Positions 1 to 6,737 are shown, counted from the first letter of the stretch. The stretch: 20,650 bases of DNA from Ruminococcus flavefaciens (GCA_002373775.1 DFJW01000093.1:1-20650); one strand, 5' to 3'. Notes: a model not told the origin generated them from the sequence alone. Program-made: numbers and translations.

Positions 1-1
1 C

Positions 2-649
2 GGCGATATGGACTTCAAGGTAGGCGGTACTCACAAGGGTATCACAGCTATCCAGGTGGATATCAAGGTAGATGGACTTACACCTGCAATAATCAAGGAA
101 GCATTTGAGAAGACAAGAAAGGCTCGTATCTACATCCTTGATGAGATCATGCTCAAGGCTATCCCTGAGCCACGCAGCGAGGTAAGCGATTACGCCCCCA
201 AGATGCTCCAGACAAAGGTTCCTGTTGATAAGATCCGCGAAGTTATCGGAAGCGGCGGAAAGGTCATCCAGAAGATATCTGCTGACTGCAACGTAAAGAT
301 AGATATCAACGATGACGGAAACGTATTCATCAGCGGCGTAGGTTCTGAGAACACAAACAAGGCTCTCCAGATCGTCAACACTATCGCATTTGGTCCCGAG
401 GTAGGTGCTATCTACAGAGGCAAGGTAGTAAAGACTATAGAGATCGGCGCATTTGTAGAGATCGTTCCCGGCGTTGAGGGTATGGTACACATCTCCAAGC
501 TTGATAAGTCAAGAGTAGAGAAGGTAGACGATGTAGTTACAGTAGGCGACGAGATCGTTGTAAAGGTGCTCGGCTATGACCGCATGAACCGTCTCAACCT
601 TTCACGCAAGGATGCTCTTGCAGAGATCGAAGCAAAGAGACAGGGCTGA
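2..649 (+). CDS. pnp: Polyribonucleotide nucleotidyltransferase (PNPase), C-terminal part
   Basis: This is the 3' end of pnp. The reading frame is open from the first bases of the window (Gly-Asp precede the first Met), so the start lies outside. PNPase degrades RNA 3' to 5' with phosphate, releasing nucleoside diphosphates, and acts in the cytoplasmic RNA degradosome. The visible part holds the end of the second RNase PH-like core (GDMDFKVGGT at the very start, then KARIYILDEIM), a KH RNA-binding domain with its GSGG loop (about residues 72-112 counted from the Met at base 8), and a C-terminal S1 domain (about 135-205, GKVVKTIEIGAFVEI). The protein ends about ten residues after S1, without the long acidic tail of some homologues. 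It converges on glmS. The identification is secure; upstream context cannot be seen. Confidence 0.97.
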   Translation, partial: GDMDFKVGGTHKGITAIQVDIKVDGLTPAIIKEAFEKTRKARIYILDEIMLKAIPEPRSEVSDYAPKMLQTKVPVDKIREVIGSGGKVIQKISADCNVKIDINDDGNVFISGVGSENTNKALQIVNTIAFGPEVGAIYRGKVVKTIEIGAFVEIVPGVEGMVHISKLDKSRVEKVDDVVTVGDEIVVKVLGYDRMNRLNLSRKDALAEIEAKRQG

Positions 650-700
650 GAAAGTGAAAATATGAGCTGACGATTCAGCCTGTAAGTTAATAAAAAAATG

Positions 701-730
701 ACCGGGGAGGACAGATAAGTTCTCCCCGGT
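701..730 (-). terminator. Intrinsic terminator for glmS (minus strand)
   Basis: Inverted repeat ACCGGGGAG (701-709) / CTCCCCGGT (722-730), a 9-bp GC-rich stem with a 12-nt loop. On the minus strand the stem is followed at once by a U run (the complement of TAAAAAAAT at 691-699), the classic Rho-independent layout for transcripts leaving glmS. On the plus strand the following bases are only moderately T-rich, so its main direction is judged to be minus. Confidence 0.75.
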
Positions 731-746
731 ATTTCTTGTTAATAAG

Positions 747-797
747 AACGTCATAGCATATCTGATACGGATTCAGAAATGCTATGACGTTGTTTTC
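747..797 (+). terminator. Intrinsic terminator for pnp (plus strand), long stem
   Basis: A perfect 13-bp inverted repeat, AACGTCATAGCAT (747-759) / ATGCTATGACGTT (779-791), is followed by GTTTTCG. The intervening segment carries a further 5-bp pairing (TCTGA 761-765 / TCAGA 773-777). It sits between the convergent genes pnp and glmS and probably stops readthrough from pnp. Its T run is short, so it may work together with the hairpin at 701-730. Confidence 0.65.
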
Positions 798-827
798 GTA
801 TTGTGATTTATTTATTTCGCTGAAAGA

Positions 828-2666
828 TCATTCAACTGTAACGCTCTTGGCGAGATTCCTCGGCTTATCGACATCAAGTCCCTTTGCAACGGAAACGTAG
901 TATCCCATAAGCTGAAGCGGGACTACAGCAAGGCTTGCTGCGAAAAGCGGATCTGTCTTAGGAATATAAGCGGTAAAGTCAGCGTTATCTTCAACACTGT
1001 AATTGCCGTAAGTTGTAAGTCCCATGATATAAGCGCCGCGTGACTTGCACTCTACCATATTGGAAACGGTCTTTTCAAAGAGAGACTGCTGAGTGAGCAC
1101 GCTTATAACGAGAGTGCCGTCCTCGATAAGAGAGATAGGACCGTGCTTGAGTTCTCCGGCAGCGTAAGCTTCGGAGTGGATGTAGCTGATCTCCTTCATC
1201 TTGAGGCTTCCTTCGAGGCTGACAGCGTAGTCGATACCGCGTCCGATAAAGAAAGCGTCACGGATGTTTGCAAATTTAGCAGCGAACCACTGGATTCGCT
1301 CCTTATCTTCGAGTATCTTAGCCACCTTGTCGGGCAGAGTCTGTATCTCTTCGATGAGTTCACTGAAACGTTCGTCGGTAATTTCGCCGCGAACCTTAGC
1401 GAGCTGCATAGCGAGAAGGTAACCTGCGATGAGCTGAGTGCTGTAAGCCTTTGTAGTAGCAACTGAGATCTCGGGACCTGCAAGAGTGTAGAAAACGTTG
1501 TCGGCATCTCTTGCGATGTTAGAACCGATAACATTTACGATACCGAGAGTCTTGATGCCGTTTTCCTTGGCGAGAGTGAGGGCAGCACGGCTGTCAGCGG
1601 TCTCACCGGACTGGCTGATGATGATAGCGAGGCTCTTCTTATTGAGCGGCATTTTCCTGTATCTGAATTCAGAAGCGAGTTCGACTCTTACAGGGATAGT
1701 AGTGAGTTCTTCTATGACATACTGTATAGCCATTCCTACATGATAAGCAGAACCGCAGGCGACGATGTATATCTGTGAGATCTCCTTTACCTCATCATCA
1801 GTGAGACCGAATTCTTCGAGGACGATCTTACCGTCCTTTACGACGGAGTTGATAGTATCACGGATAACCTTAGGCTGTTCATGGATCTCCTTGAGCATGA
1901 AATGTTCATAGCCGCCCTTTTCAGCAGCTTCAGCATTCCACTTGATCTCGGTAACGTTTTTCTCGATCTCTTCGCGGTCGATATTATAGAAAGTAACTTC
2001 GCCCTTGCGGAGCCTTGCGATCTCCATATTGCCGATGTAGTAGACATTTCTTGTGTATTTGAGAATAGCCGGAACATCGGAAGCAACGTATGACTCGCCG
2101 CCGGCGATACCGATTATCATGGGGCTGTCCTTGCGGGCGGTGTAGATCTCTCCGGGGAAATCCTTGAACATAACGCAGAGAGCGTAAGAACCGCGGATGC
2201 GTATCATAGCGCGTGCGATAGAATCCACAGGACCGAGACCGTACTTTTTGAAGTAGTAGTCGATGAGCTTTACAGCAACTTCGGTATCAGTCTGTGACTT
2301 GAAGCTGTAACCGCTCTTTGAGAGTTTTTCGCGGAGTTCCTGATAGTTTTCGATTATTCCGTTATGTACAGCGATGACCTGGTTATCGTCACTGCAATGG
2401 GGATGAGCGTTGAGAGTTGAAGGCTCGCCGTGAGTAGCCCAGCGTGTATGTCCGATACCGCATGAACCCTTTACAGCGTCACCGTTATTTGTCATTTCTT
2501 TAAGGACCTTGAGTTTGCCCTTTGCCTTTACGACTTCTGTTTCGCCATCGCCGTCACGAACCGCGATGCCGGCAGAATCGTAGCCTCTGTATTCAAGCTT
2601 AGAAAGTCCGTCCAGCAGTATCGGAGCTGCTGGTGAAGTTCCTGTAAAGCCAACTATTCCGCACAT
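828..2666 (-). CDS. glmS: Glutamine--fructose-6-phosphate aminotransferase (isomerizing)
   Basis: GlmS makes glucosamine-6-phosphate from fructose-6-phosphate and glutamine, the first step to UDP-GlcNAc and peptidoglycan. The 612-residue protein has the normal family length. It begins MCGIVGFTG, and Cys2 becomes the N-terminal nucleophile of the class II glutaminase domain after Met removal (about residues 2-215, with GHTRWATHGEP near 73-83). Two SIS sugar-isomerase domains follow (about 285-425, containing SQSGETADS, and about 455-600). The C-terminus, KPRNLAKSVTVE, is the conserved tail. The start is fixed by the processing Cys and by a GGAGG site (2674-2678, minus strand) 7 nt upstream. 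It is monocistronic, with its own promoter and terminator. No glmS ribozyme is expected because the predicted leader is only about 40 nt. Confidence 0.98.
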   Translation of the reverse strand: MCGIVGFTGTSPAAPILLDGLSKLEYRGYDSAGIAVRDGDGETEVVKAKGKLKVLKEMTNNGDAVKGSCGIGHTRWATHGEPSTLNAHPHCSDDNQVIAVHNGIIENYQELREKLSKSGYSFKSQTDTEVAVKLIDYYFKKYGLGPVDSIARAMIRIRGSYALCVMFKDFPGEIYTARKDSPMIIGIAGGESYVASDVPAILKYTRNVYYIGNMEIARLRKGEVTFYNIDREEIEKNVTEIKWNAEAAEKGGYEHFMLKEIHEQPKVIRDTINSVVKDGKIVLEEFGLTDDEVKEISQIYIVACGSAYHVGMAIQYVIEELTTIPVRVELASEFRYRKMPLNKKSLAIIISQSGETADSRAALTLAKENGIKTLGIVNVIGSNIARDADNVFYTLAGPEISVATTKAYSTQLIAGYLLAMQLAKVRGEITDERFSELIEEIQTLPDKVAKILEDKERIQWFAAKFANIRDAFFIGRGIDYAVSLEGSLKMKEISYIHSEAYAAGELKHGPISLIEDGTLVISVLTQQSLFEKTVSNMVECKSRGAYIMGLTTYGNYSVEDNADFTAYIPKTDPLFAASLAVVPLQLMGYYVSVAKGLDVDKPRNLAKSVTVE

Positions 2667-2713
2667 AGCTTTTCCTCCAAATCAATAATGGCAGACAAAA
2701 GATCTGCTAATAT

Positions 2714-2743
2714 ATTATACACTATTTATCAGCAGTTTGTCAA
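2714..2743 (-). promoter_or_regulatory. Sigma-A promoter of glmS
   Basis: On the minus strand, a perfect TTGACA (2738-2743) and a perfect TATAAT (2714-2719) are separated by 18 bp. The predicted transcript would start near 2707, giving a leader of about 40 nt with a small GCAGA/TCTGC hairpin and the GGAGG site. Confidence 0.85.
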
Positions 2744-2811
2744 CCTAAAGAACGATATTATTTGAAGCTGCAAGTAAAAGGCAGAATACAGTGGTTTGAA
2801 AAAATGACAGA

Positions 2812-2906
2812 TATGTGCTGCAAGCAGCGTGACGCTGCCCCCTTGATCGCGGCTATATCTTGTGAAACGTCAAGTTTTTTCGCGCGTCTCTTGCAATTTT
2901 CTTAAT
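2812..2906 (+). repeat. 95-bp intergenic element, unit 1
   Basis: First of two tandem units with an exact 95-bp period; the next unit differs at about 7 positions (roughly 93% identity). Parts in order: TATGTGCT; a palindrome GCAGCGTGACGCTGC (2824-2838, 7-bp arms); a CTTGA...TCAAG stem (2842-2874) followed by six T, terminator-like; CGCGCGTCTC; then TTGCAA, which is the -35 box of a promoter completed in unit 2. A TTGAAA lies 17 bp before the degenerate TGCAAG that occupies the -10 position of this unit. There is no open reading frame of note. A degenerate inverted copy lies at 6662-6737. Confidence 0.9.
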
Positions 2907-2919
2907 TATGTGCTATAAG
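2891..2919 (+). promoter_or_regulatory. Promoter spanning the junction of the two 95-bp units
   Basis: TTGCAA (2891-2896), a 17-bp spacer, then TATAAG (2914-2919). The expected start near 2926 falls inside the palindrome at 2919-2933, which is where an operator would sit. The transcript would reach the T run at 2970-2975 after about 50 nt. This is seen in sequence only; activity is inferred. Confidence 0.5.
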
Positions 2920-3001
2920 CAGCGTGACGCTGCACCCTTGATCGCGGCTATATTTTGTGAAACGTCAAGTTTTTTCGCGCGTCTCTTGCTATTTCCATAA
3001 T
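2907..3001 (+). repeat. 95-bp intergenic element, unit 2
   Basis: Second tandem unit, directly abutting the first. It has the same parts: TATAAG (2914-2919, -10 position), palindrome (2919-2933), CTTGA...TCAAG plus six T (2937-2975), CGCGCGTCTC, and terminal TTGCTA (2986-2991). A third unit is begun at 3002 (TATGTGCTATAA) but stops after about 12 bases, so the array is about 2.1 copies. The truncated third start creates a perfect TATAAT. Confidence 0.9.
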
Positions 3002-3014
3002 TATGTGCTATAAT
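2986..3014 (+). promoter_or_regulatory. Promoter at the end of the repeat array
   Basis: TTGCTA (2986-2991), a 17-bp spacer, then a perfect TATAAT (3009-3014). The -35 box belongs to repeat unit 2 and the -10 box to the truncated third unit. It points toward the PH-like gene and could add to the promoter at 3079-3107. Confidence 0.6.
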
Positions 3015-3078
3015 TAATCATATATCAGTTCTCCGGAACACAGACTCTCTTTTTTCACAATTATATTGCTGATATCTG

Positions 3079-3107
3079 TTGACTATTGGTTGAATTTGTG
3101 ATAAAAT
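3079..3107 (+). promoter_or_regulatory. Promoter of the PH-like/FkbM gene pair
   Basis: TTGACT (3079-3084), a 17-bp spacer, then TAAAAT (3102-3107), about 45 bp ahead of the start codon. It is the promoter closest to the gene pair and close to consensus. Confidence 0.7.
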
Positions 3108-3152
3108 ATAAAAGGCAATACTGATCTTACTCTTAGAATGGAGGAAAATGGT

Positions 3153-3581
3153 ATGAAAAAAAGTGATATAAAATATGTATGGACAGATAAGAAGCGGACA
3201 CTGTTCGGACTTCCGCTCTCATTTACAAGATATTTTCTCACTGAGACAAAGTTTATAACGAGAAGCGGCTTTTTCAGTGTGGATGAAGATGAGATAGATC
3301 TTTACAAGATAACAGACAAGAAAGTGCGTTATCCTTTCTTCCAGCGTCTTTTCCGCTGTGGTACTATCATTATATACAGCAGGGATGCAGATACTCCTTC
3401 CAAGGAGATACACTGCATAAAGCAGGTGCGTCAGGTATCTGAGCTGATAGATAAGTACCTCAATATCATGCGCGATAAGTACGGCATCCGCGGACGTGAT
3501 ATGATGGGACTCCACGCCGGTCATGACAACTATGATGACTATAGCGACCACGGTGATTACGAAGACTATAATGATAATTGA
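3153..3581 (+). CDS. Small PH-like (DUF304-type) protein with acidic Tyr/Asp tail
   Basis: A 142-residue protein of unknown role. Residues about 8-105 read like a bacterial pleckstrin-homology domain of the YdbS/DUF304 kind: strands in LPLSFTRYFLTETKFITRSGFFSVDEDEIDLYKI... pass to a C-terminal helix (RQVSELIDKYLNIM). The 'ITRSGFFSVDEDEIDLYKI' stretch is the most telling part. No transmembrane segment or signal peptide is seen, unlike membrane-anchored members. Residues about 121-142 form a low-complexity tail rich in Asp, Tyr, His and Asn. The ATG at 3153 is preferred because GGAGG (3140-3144) lies 8 nt before it; the in-frame ATG at 3138 overlaps that site. The FkbM gene starts 34 nt after the stop, so the two are probably co-transcribed. 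Domain assignment is by eye and moderately sure. Confidence 0.75.
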   Translation: MKKSDIKYVWTDKKRTLFGLPLSFTRYFLTETKFITRSGFFSVDEDEIDLYKITDKKVRYPFFQRLFRCGTIIIYSRDADTPSKEIHCIKQVRQVSELIDKYLNIMRDKYGIRGRDMMGLHAGHDNYDDYSDHGDYEDYNDN

Positions 3582-3615
3582 TGCAATTTTACAGACCACG
3601 GGGTGATAATTTAAG

Positions 3616-4680
3616 ATGCTCTCCTTTATAACGGAAAAACAGTCCTGCTGGGACAGACTCAGGGCAGAGAAGCGCCCTATATTCATATATGGAATGGGCG
3701 ACGGTGCTTTGAAGATCATGTCTGCTTTCAGGGAAAAGGGCATAGTCGTTTCCGGCATATTTGCCAGCGACGATTTTGTGCGCGGTCATTCCTTTGAAGG
3801 CTTCCGTGTACATAAGCTTTCCGAAGTCGAAGAGATGGTGGAGGATTTTGTAGTAGTACTTGCGTTTGCCGCAGGGTATCAGGAGATAGTGGACAAGATA
3901 CACGATATCGCTTCAAGACATACTCTGTATGTACCGGATGTGCCGGTAGTGGGAAGAGGACTATTTACATATGAGTACTGCATGGAGAATGCGGAGAAGA
4001 TACAGAAGGTATATGACCTCCTTGCTGACGACTATTCACGGAAAGTATATGCAAATATCATAAACTTCAAGATCAGCGGAAGGATAGAGTATCTTTCATC
4101 TGTGACCACTCCAAAGGAAGAGATATACAAGAAGATCATACATCCCACAATGAACGAGGTGTATTTTGATCTCGGTGCATACAACGGTGATACTATCAGG
4201 GAACTCCTTGAGTTCACTCACGGAAAGTATGCGTCGATATATGCCTTTGAACCTGACCGCAAGAACTTCAAGAAGCTGGCGAAATTTGTTGACGGCATGA
4301 ATCATGTGTATGCGTACAATGCAGCTGCATGGTGTGTGGACTGCGAGCTTCCATTCGCAGCCAAGGCGGGAAGACAGTCGGCGATAACCGCAGGTTCCGA
4401 GAATATGGTATCAGCCCGTTCTGTTGACAGTATACTCGGCAGAAAGCCGGCAACTATAATAAAGATGGACGTGGAAGGATTTGAGCGTGAAGCTATATGG
4501 GGAGCAGCCCAGACGATCGCACATTATGCTCCGAAGATGATGGTAGCGCTCTACCACCGCAATGAGGACATCTTTGAGCTTCCGCTGCTTATCAAGGATC
4601 TGAATCCGAGATACAAGCTTTATGTTCGTCATCAGCTTTACATCCCGGCATGGGAAACCAATCTTTACGCAACACTCTGA
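3616..4680 (+). CDS. FkbM-family SAM-dependent methyltransferase with N-terminal Rossmann-like domain
   Basis: The 354-residue protein has two parts. Residues about 18-115 look like a nucleotide-sugar/CoA-binding type Rossmann fold (PIFIYGMGDGALKIMSAF..., then VVVLAFAAG). Residues about 178-350 are an FkbM methyltransferase domain: SAM motif I VYFDLGAYNGDT (183-193), the acidic residue in AFEPD (210-214), and the FkbM signature IIKMDVEGFEREAIWGA (281-297), then MMVALYHR. FkbM enzymes O-methylate sugars or secondary metabolites, often in surface polysaccharides; the substrate here is unknown. A GGGGTGA site precedes the ATG. It is the second gene of a two-gene unit and ends 9 nt before a strong terminator. 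There are no glycosyltransferases nearby to suggest the acceptor. Confidence 0.88.
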   Translation: MLSFITEKQSCWDRLRAEKRPIFIYGMGDGALKIMSAFREKGIVVSGIFASDDFVRGHSFEGFRVHKLSEVEEMVEDFVVVLAFAAGYQEIVDKIHDIASRHTLYVPDVPVVGRGLFTYEYCMENAEKIQKVYDLLADDYSRKVYANIINFKISGRIEYLSSVTTPKEEIYKKIIHPTMNEVYFDLGAYNGDTIRELLEFTHGKYASIYAFEPDRKNFKKLAKFVDGMNHVYAYNAAAWCVDCELPFAAKAGRQSAITAGSENMVSARSVDSILGRKPATIIKMDVEGFEREAIWGAAQTIAHYAPKMMVALYHRNEDIFELPLLIKDLNPRYKLYVRHQLYIPAWETNLYATL

Positions 4681-4689
4681 TAAAAGAAT

Positions 4690-4735
4690 ATCCGCACAGA
4701 CTGACGTTTCAGACGACAGCCTGTGCGGATTTTTA
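4690..4735. terminator. Bidirectional intrinsic terminator
   Basis: A 10-bp perfect stem ATCCGCACAG (4690-4699) / CTGTGCGGAT (4721-4730), with a second small hairpin CTGA-CGTT-TCAG in its loop. TTTTATTT follows on the plus strand, and the complement of TAAAAGAATA gives a U-rich run on the minus strand. It lies between the convergent FkbM and ANTAR genes; the ANTAR stop codon is within 2 nt of the stem. Confidence 0.85.
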
Positions 4736-5305
4736 TTTCTCGTAAGTAGCGAGGACTTTTTCTGCGACTTCCCGTCTGGTCTGACGGTTATTCATAGCCT
4801 GTTTCTCAATATACCTGTGAGCCTGGGGCTCAGTAAATTTCAGATACTTCATGAGTGCGGATTTTGCGCGGTTGATAACGCGCATCTCCTCTATCCTTGA
4901 AAGAATGTCAGCACTTTCCGGGCTGACGCCTATCATGCGCGAACGTGTGGCAGCAGCAAGTCTTATCTCGCGGCTGAGCAGCTGACGGCTGACCGGTTTA
5001 GGGACTACAGCTATTCCGCTGTCGGAAACGCTGTCGGCGATATCGTCTGAAATATCGCTGTGACAGAGCAGGATAATACCGGCAGCAGTATTCTCTGCTA
5101 TAGTGACTGCAAGTTCCTGACCGAATTCATCCGGCAGCGGAGTGTTTATCACCACAATATCCGGCTCGGGATCGGTAAGAGCGAGCCTGCGAGCCTCACT
5201 GCCGCTGTTTGCGAAAGTTATAGTAACGAAGCCCTCCAACCGGAGAAGCTGTTCTGTTATATCGTTGTTTTCGTTTGCTGAAGAAACTATGATCGCTCTG
5301 TTCAT
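4733..5305 (-). CDS. ANTAR-domain response regulator-like protein (pseudo-receiver), nitrogen-linked
   Basis: The 190-residue protein has a receiver-like domain (about 1-118) and a C-terminal ANTAR domain (about 135-188, RAKSALMKYLKFTEPQAHRYIEKQAM...). ANTAR domains bind paired RNA hairpins and prevent transcription termination. The phospho-acceptor Asp of the receiver is replaced by Asn54 (DIVVINTPLPDEFG) and the acidic pair near the N-terminus is missing, while the conserved Lys103 (VPKPV) remains. Classical phosphorylation is therefore unlikely. It starts 9 nt after the stop of the glutamine synthetase-like gene with no clear ribosome site, so translation is probably coupled. This arrangement recalls the clostridial glnA-nitR (glnR) pair, where an ANTAR protein follows a glutamine synthetase. 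Its RNA target is not evident in this window. Confidence 0.9.
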   Translation of the reverse strand: MNRAIIVSSANENNDITEQLLRLEGFVTITFANSGSEARRLALTDPEPDIVVINTPLPDEFGQELAVTIAENTAAGIILLCHSDISDDIADSVSDSGIAVVPKPVSRQLLSREIRLAAATRSRMIGVSPESADILSRIEEMRVINRAKSALMKYLKFTEPQAHRYIEKQAMNNRQTRREVAEKVLATYEK

Positions 5306-5314
5306 AATGCTGGA

Positions 5315-6610
5315 TTATACATAACGGAAATAGGTTGAATCTTCGAATGCGGTGCGTTCAGCTTCAGAGTGCTTGGTGCTGTATTCATACCAGTTGCCTT
5401 CAAGTCTGCCGAATATAGTTGAGCTGACTTCGGGATCAATATGCTTCTGGACGAAATCGCTGGAACGTGCAAGTTTTATTGCGTCAATGAGGGAATAGGG
5501 GAGCCTGATGCCGGAATCCCGTACATCCTTTGTCTTTTCGTAAAGTGAAGTATCACCTTTTTCAATGCCCTCAATGCCGGCAGCAAGTATGAGACGAAAT
5601 GCGATATACGGATTGCAGGAAGCATCGGCAGAGCGTATCTCGATACGCGGAGAAGTACCGGCGGCACCGGGAACGCGGATGAGCTGACTGCGGTTCTCGT
5701 ATGACCAGTTCACGGACATAGGCGCATAGCCCTGACCGAAACGCTTGTATGAATTGGTAGTGCAGTTGAGGAAAGCAGTTATATCACATACACGCGAAAG
5801 CACACCGTTTATGAAGCATTTTCCCTCAAAAGGCATCTCTTCTCCGAGAGCCGGGAATATGTAATCGCCGCCTTTTTTGAGGCTGACAGATATGCTGAGG
5901 GCACTTCCGTGTTCATCCGGAAGAGGCATAGGCATGAAGGAAGCGAAGAGACCGTTCTGAGCGGCGATGGATTTAACGACTGTCTTGTAGTGGACCATAT
6001 TGTCCGCGGCAGTCACAGGTTCGCTTTCGCGGAAGTCAATCTCATTCTGAGCAGGACCATGTTTATGGCATGAACTTTTGGGATTCATACCCATTTCTTC
6101 AAGAGAGAGGCATATCTCACGCCTTGCATTCTCACATCTGTCAAGCGGAGCAACATCAAGATAGCTGCCGCTGTCATGAGGAGTTTTGGTAGGTCTTCCC
6201 ATTTCATCCAGTTCGAACAGATAGAACTCACATTTAGTGCCCATTTCGCAGGAATATCCGTCCAGACGGAGAGTGTTTATGTACTCGGTCAGTCTTGTGC
6301 GCATATCGCCGGAATAGTCTGAACCGTCGAGATTTTTCAGACTGCAAAAGAATCTTACCACTCGTCCGGACTTAGGTCTCCACGGGAGAACGGAAAGAGT
6401 GGCGATATCCGGAACGAGCAGCAGATCGGAGCAGCCTTCATGCAGACATGAAGCGTCGAAGGGGACTCCGTATTCAAAAGCTTTAGGCAGTTCATTCGGC
6501 ATTATAGCGACATTCTTCAGATTCCCGAACATATCGCAGAAAGTAAGTCTGATAAATTTTACATCATTTTCCTCAACGAAGCTGAGGATCTCTTTTGGAG
6601 TAAAGCTCAT
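5315..6610 (-). CDS. Glutamine synthetase-family protein, divergent, missing catalytic ligands
   Basis: The 431 residues match type I-alpha glutamine synthetase in length and layout. The beta-grasp N-terminal domain (about 14-100) has FDASCLHEGCSDLLLVPD where FDGSS...SDM is usual. The catalytic domain keeps ExDF-type landmarks, NSYKRF (286-291), NRSQLIRVP (306-314), RIEIRSAD (322-329) and NPYIAF (333-338). By alignment to Salmonella GlnA, metal ligands are lost: Glu129 is Lys126, Glu212 is Lys183 and His269 is Ser239. The flap glutamate (Glu327) is absent in GQGYAPMSVNW. Glu128, Glu190, Glu324 and the substrate-binding arginines remain. It may thus be a regulatory or altered-activity paralogue rather than the main ammonia-assimilating enzyme. 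GGAGG (6618-6622, minus strand) lies 7 nt before the ATG. It is first in an operon with the ANTAR gene. Confidence 0.9.
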   Translation of the reverse strand: MSFTPKEILSFVEENDVKFIRLTFCDMFGNLKNVAIMPNELPKAFEYGVPFDASCLHEGCSDLLLVPDIATLSVLPWRPKSGRVVRFFCSLKNLDGSDYSGDMRTRLTEYINTLRLDGYSCEMGTKCEFYLFELDEMGRPTKTPHDSGSYLDVAPLDRCENARREICLSLEEMGMNPKSSCHKHGPAQNEIDFRESEPVTAADNMVHYKTVVKSIAAQNGLFASFMPMPLPDEHGSALSISVSLKKGGDYIFPALGEEMPFEGKCFINGVLSRVCDITAFLNCTTNSYKRFGQGYAPMSVNWSYENRSQLIRVPGAAGTSPRIEIRSADASCNPYIAFRLILAAGIEGIEKGDTSLYEKTKDVRDSGIRLPYSLIDAIKLARSSDFVQKHIDPEVSSTIFGRLEGNWYEYSTKHSEAERTAFEDSTYFRYV

Positions 6611-6640
6611 TCATAAGCCTCCTTAAATCGTATGTTATTA

Positions 6641-6669
6641 ATTATACCATAGAATGTTGAGAATAGCAA
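6641..6669 (-). promoter_or_regulatory. Promoter of the GS-like/ANTAR operon
   Basis: On the minus strand, TTGCTA (6664-6669) and TATAAT (6641-6646) are 17 bp apart, and TG one base before TATAAT gives an extended -10. The -35 box is the terminal TTGCTA of the degenerate 95-bp element, the same hexamer and spacing as the promoter at 2986-3014. The predicted leader is about 25 nt, too short to hold an ANTAR hairpin pair. Confidence 0.75.
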
Positions 6670-6737
6670 GAGACGCGGAAAGAAAATTGCCGTATAAAAA
6701 AATCTGCCGCGGTCAAGGATGAAACGTCACGCTTCTT
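6662..6737 (-). repeat. Degenerate inverted copy of the 95-bp element
   Basis: The plus strand here matches the reverse complement of the units at 2812-3001. AATAGCAAGAGACGCG (6662-6677) is identical over 16 bases, and CCGCGGTCAAGG plus CGTCACGCT recur at the expected distances. The palindrome has become GAAACGTCACGCTTC (6721-6735), where one C:G pair is replaced by A:T on both arms and another becomes a G-T pairing when read in the element's orientation. A stem followed by TTTT is also kept (6683-6692 with 6710-6717). It lies between the divergent promoters of the GS-like and helicase genes. Confidence 0.75.

Noticed and set aside
2667..2811. glmS ribozyme upstream of glmS
   Set aside because: The near-perfect promoter at 2714-2743 leaves a leader of only about 40 nt, and no ribozyme core is recognisable in the upstream bases.
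2812..3014. CRISPR array
   Set aside because: There are only two long units in direct contact without unique spacers, and no cas genes are present.
3022..3075. Inverted repeat ATATCAG / CTGATAT upstream of the PH-like gene
   Set aside because: Only 7 AT-rich pairs across a 40-base gap, with no T run or other sign of function.
3219..3758. 179-codon minus-strand frame across the PH-like and FkbM genes
   Set aside because: It spans two well-supported plus-strand genes with ribosome sites and has no promoter or ribosome site of its own.
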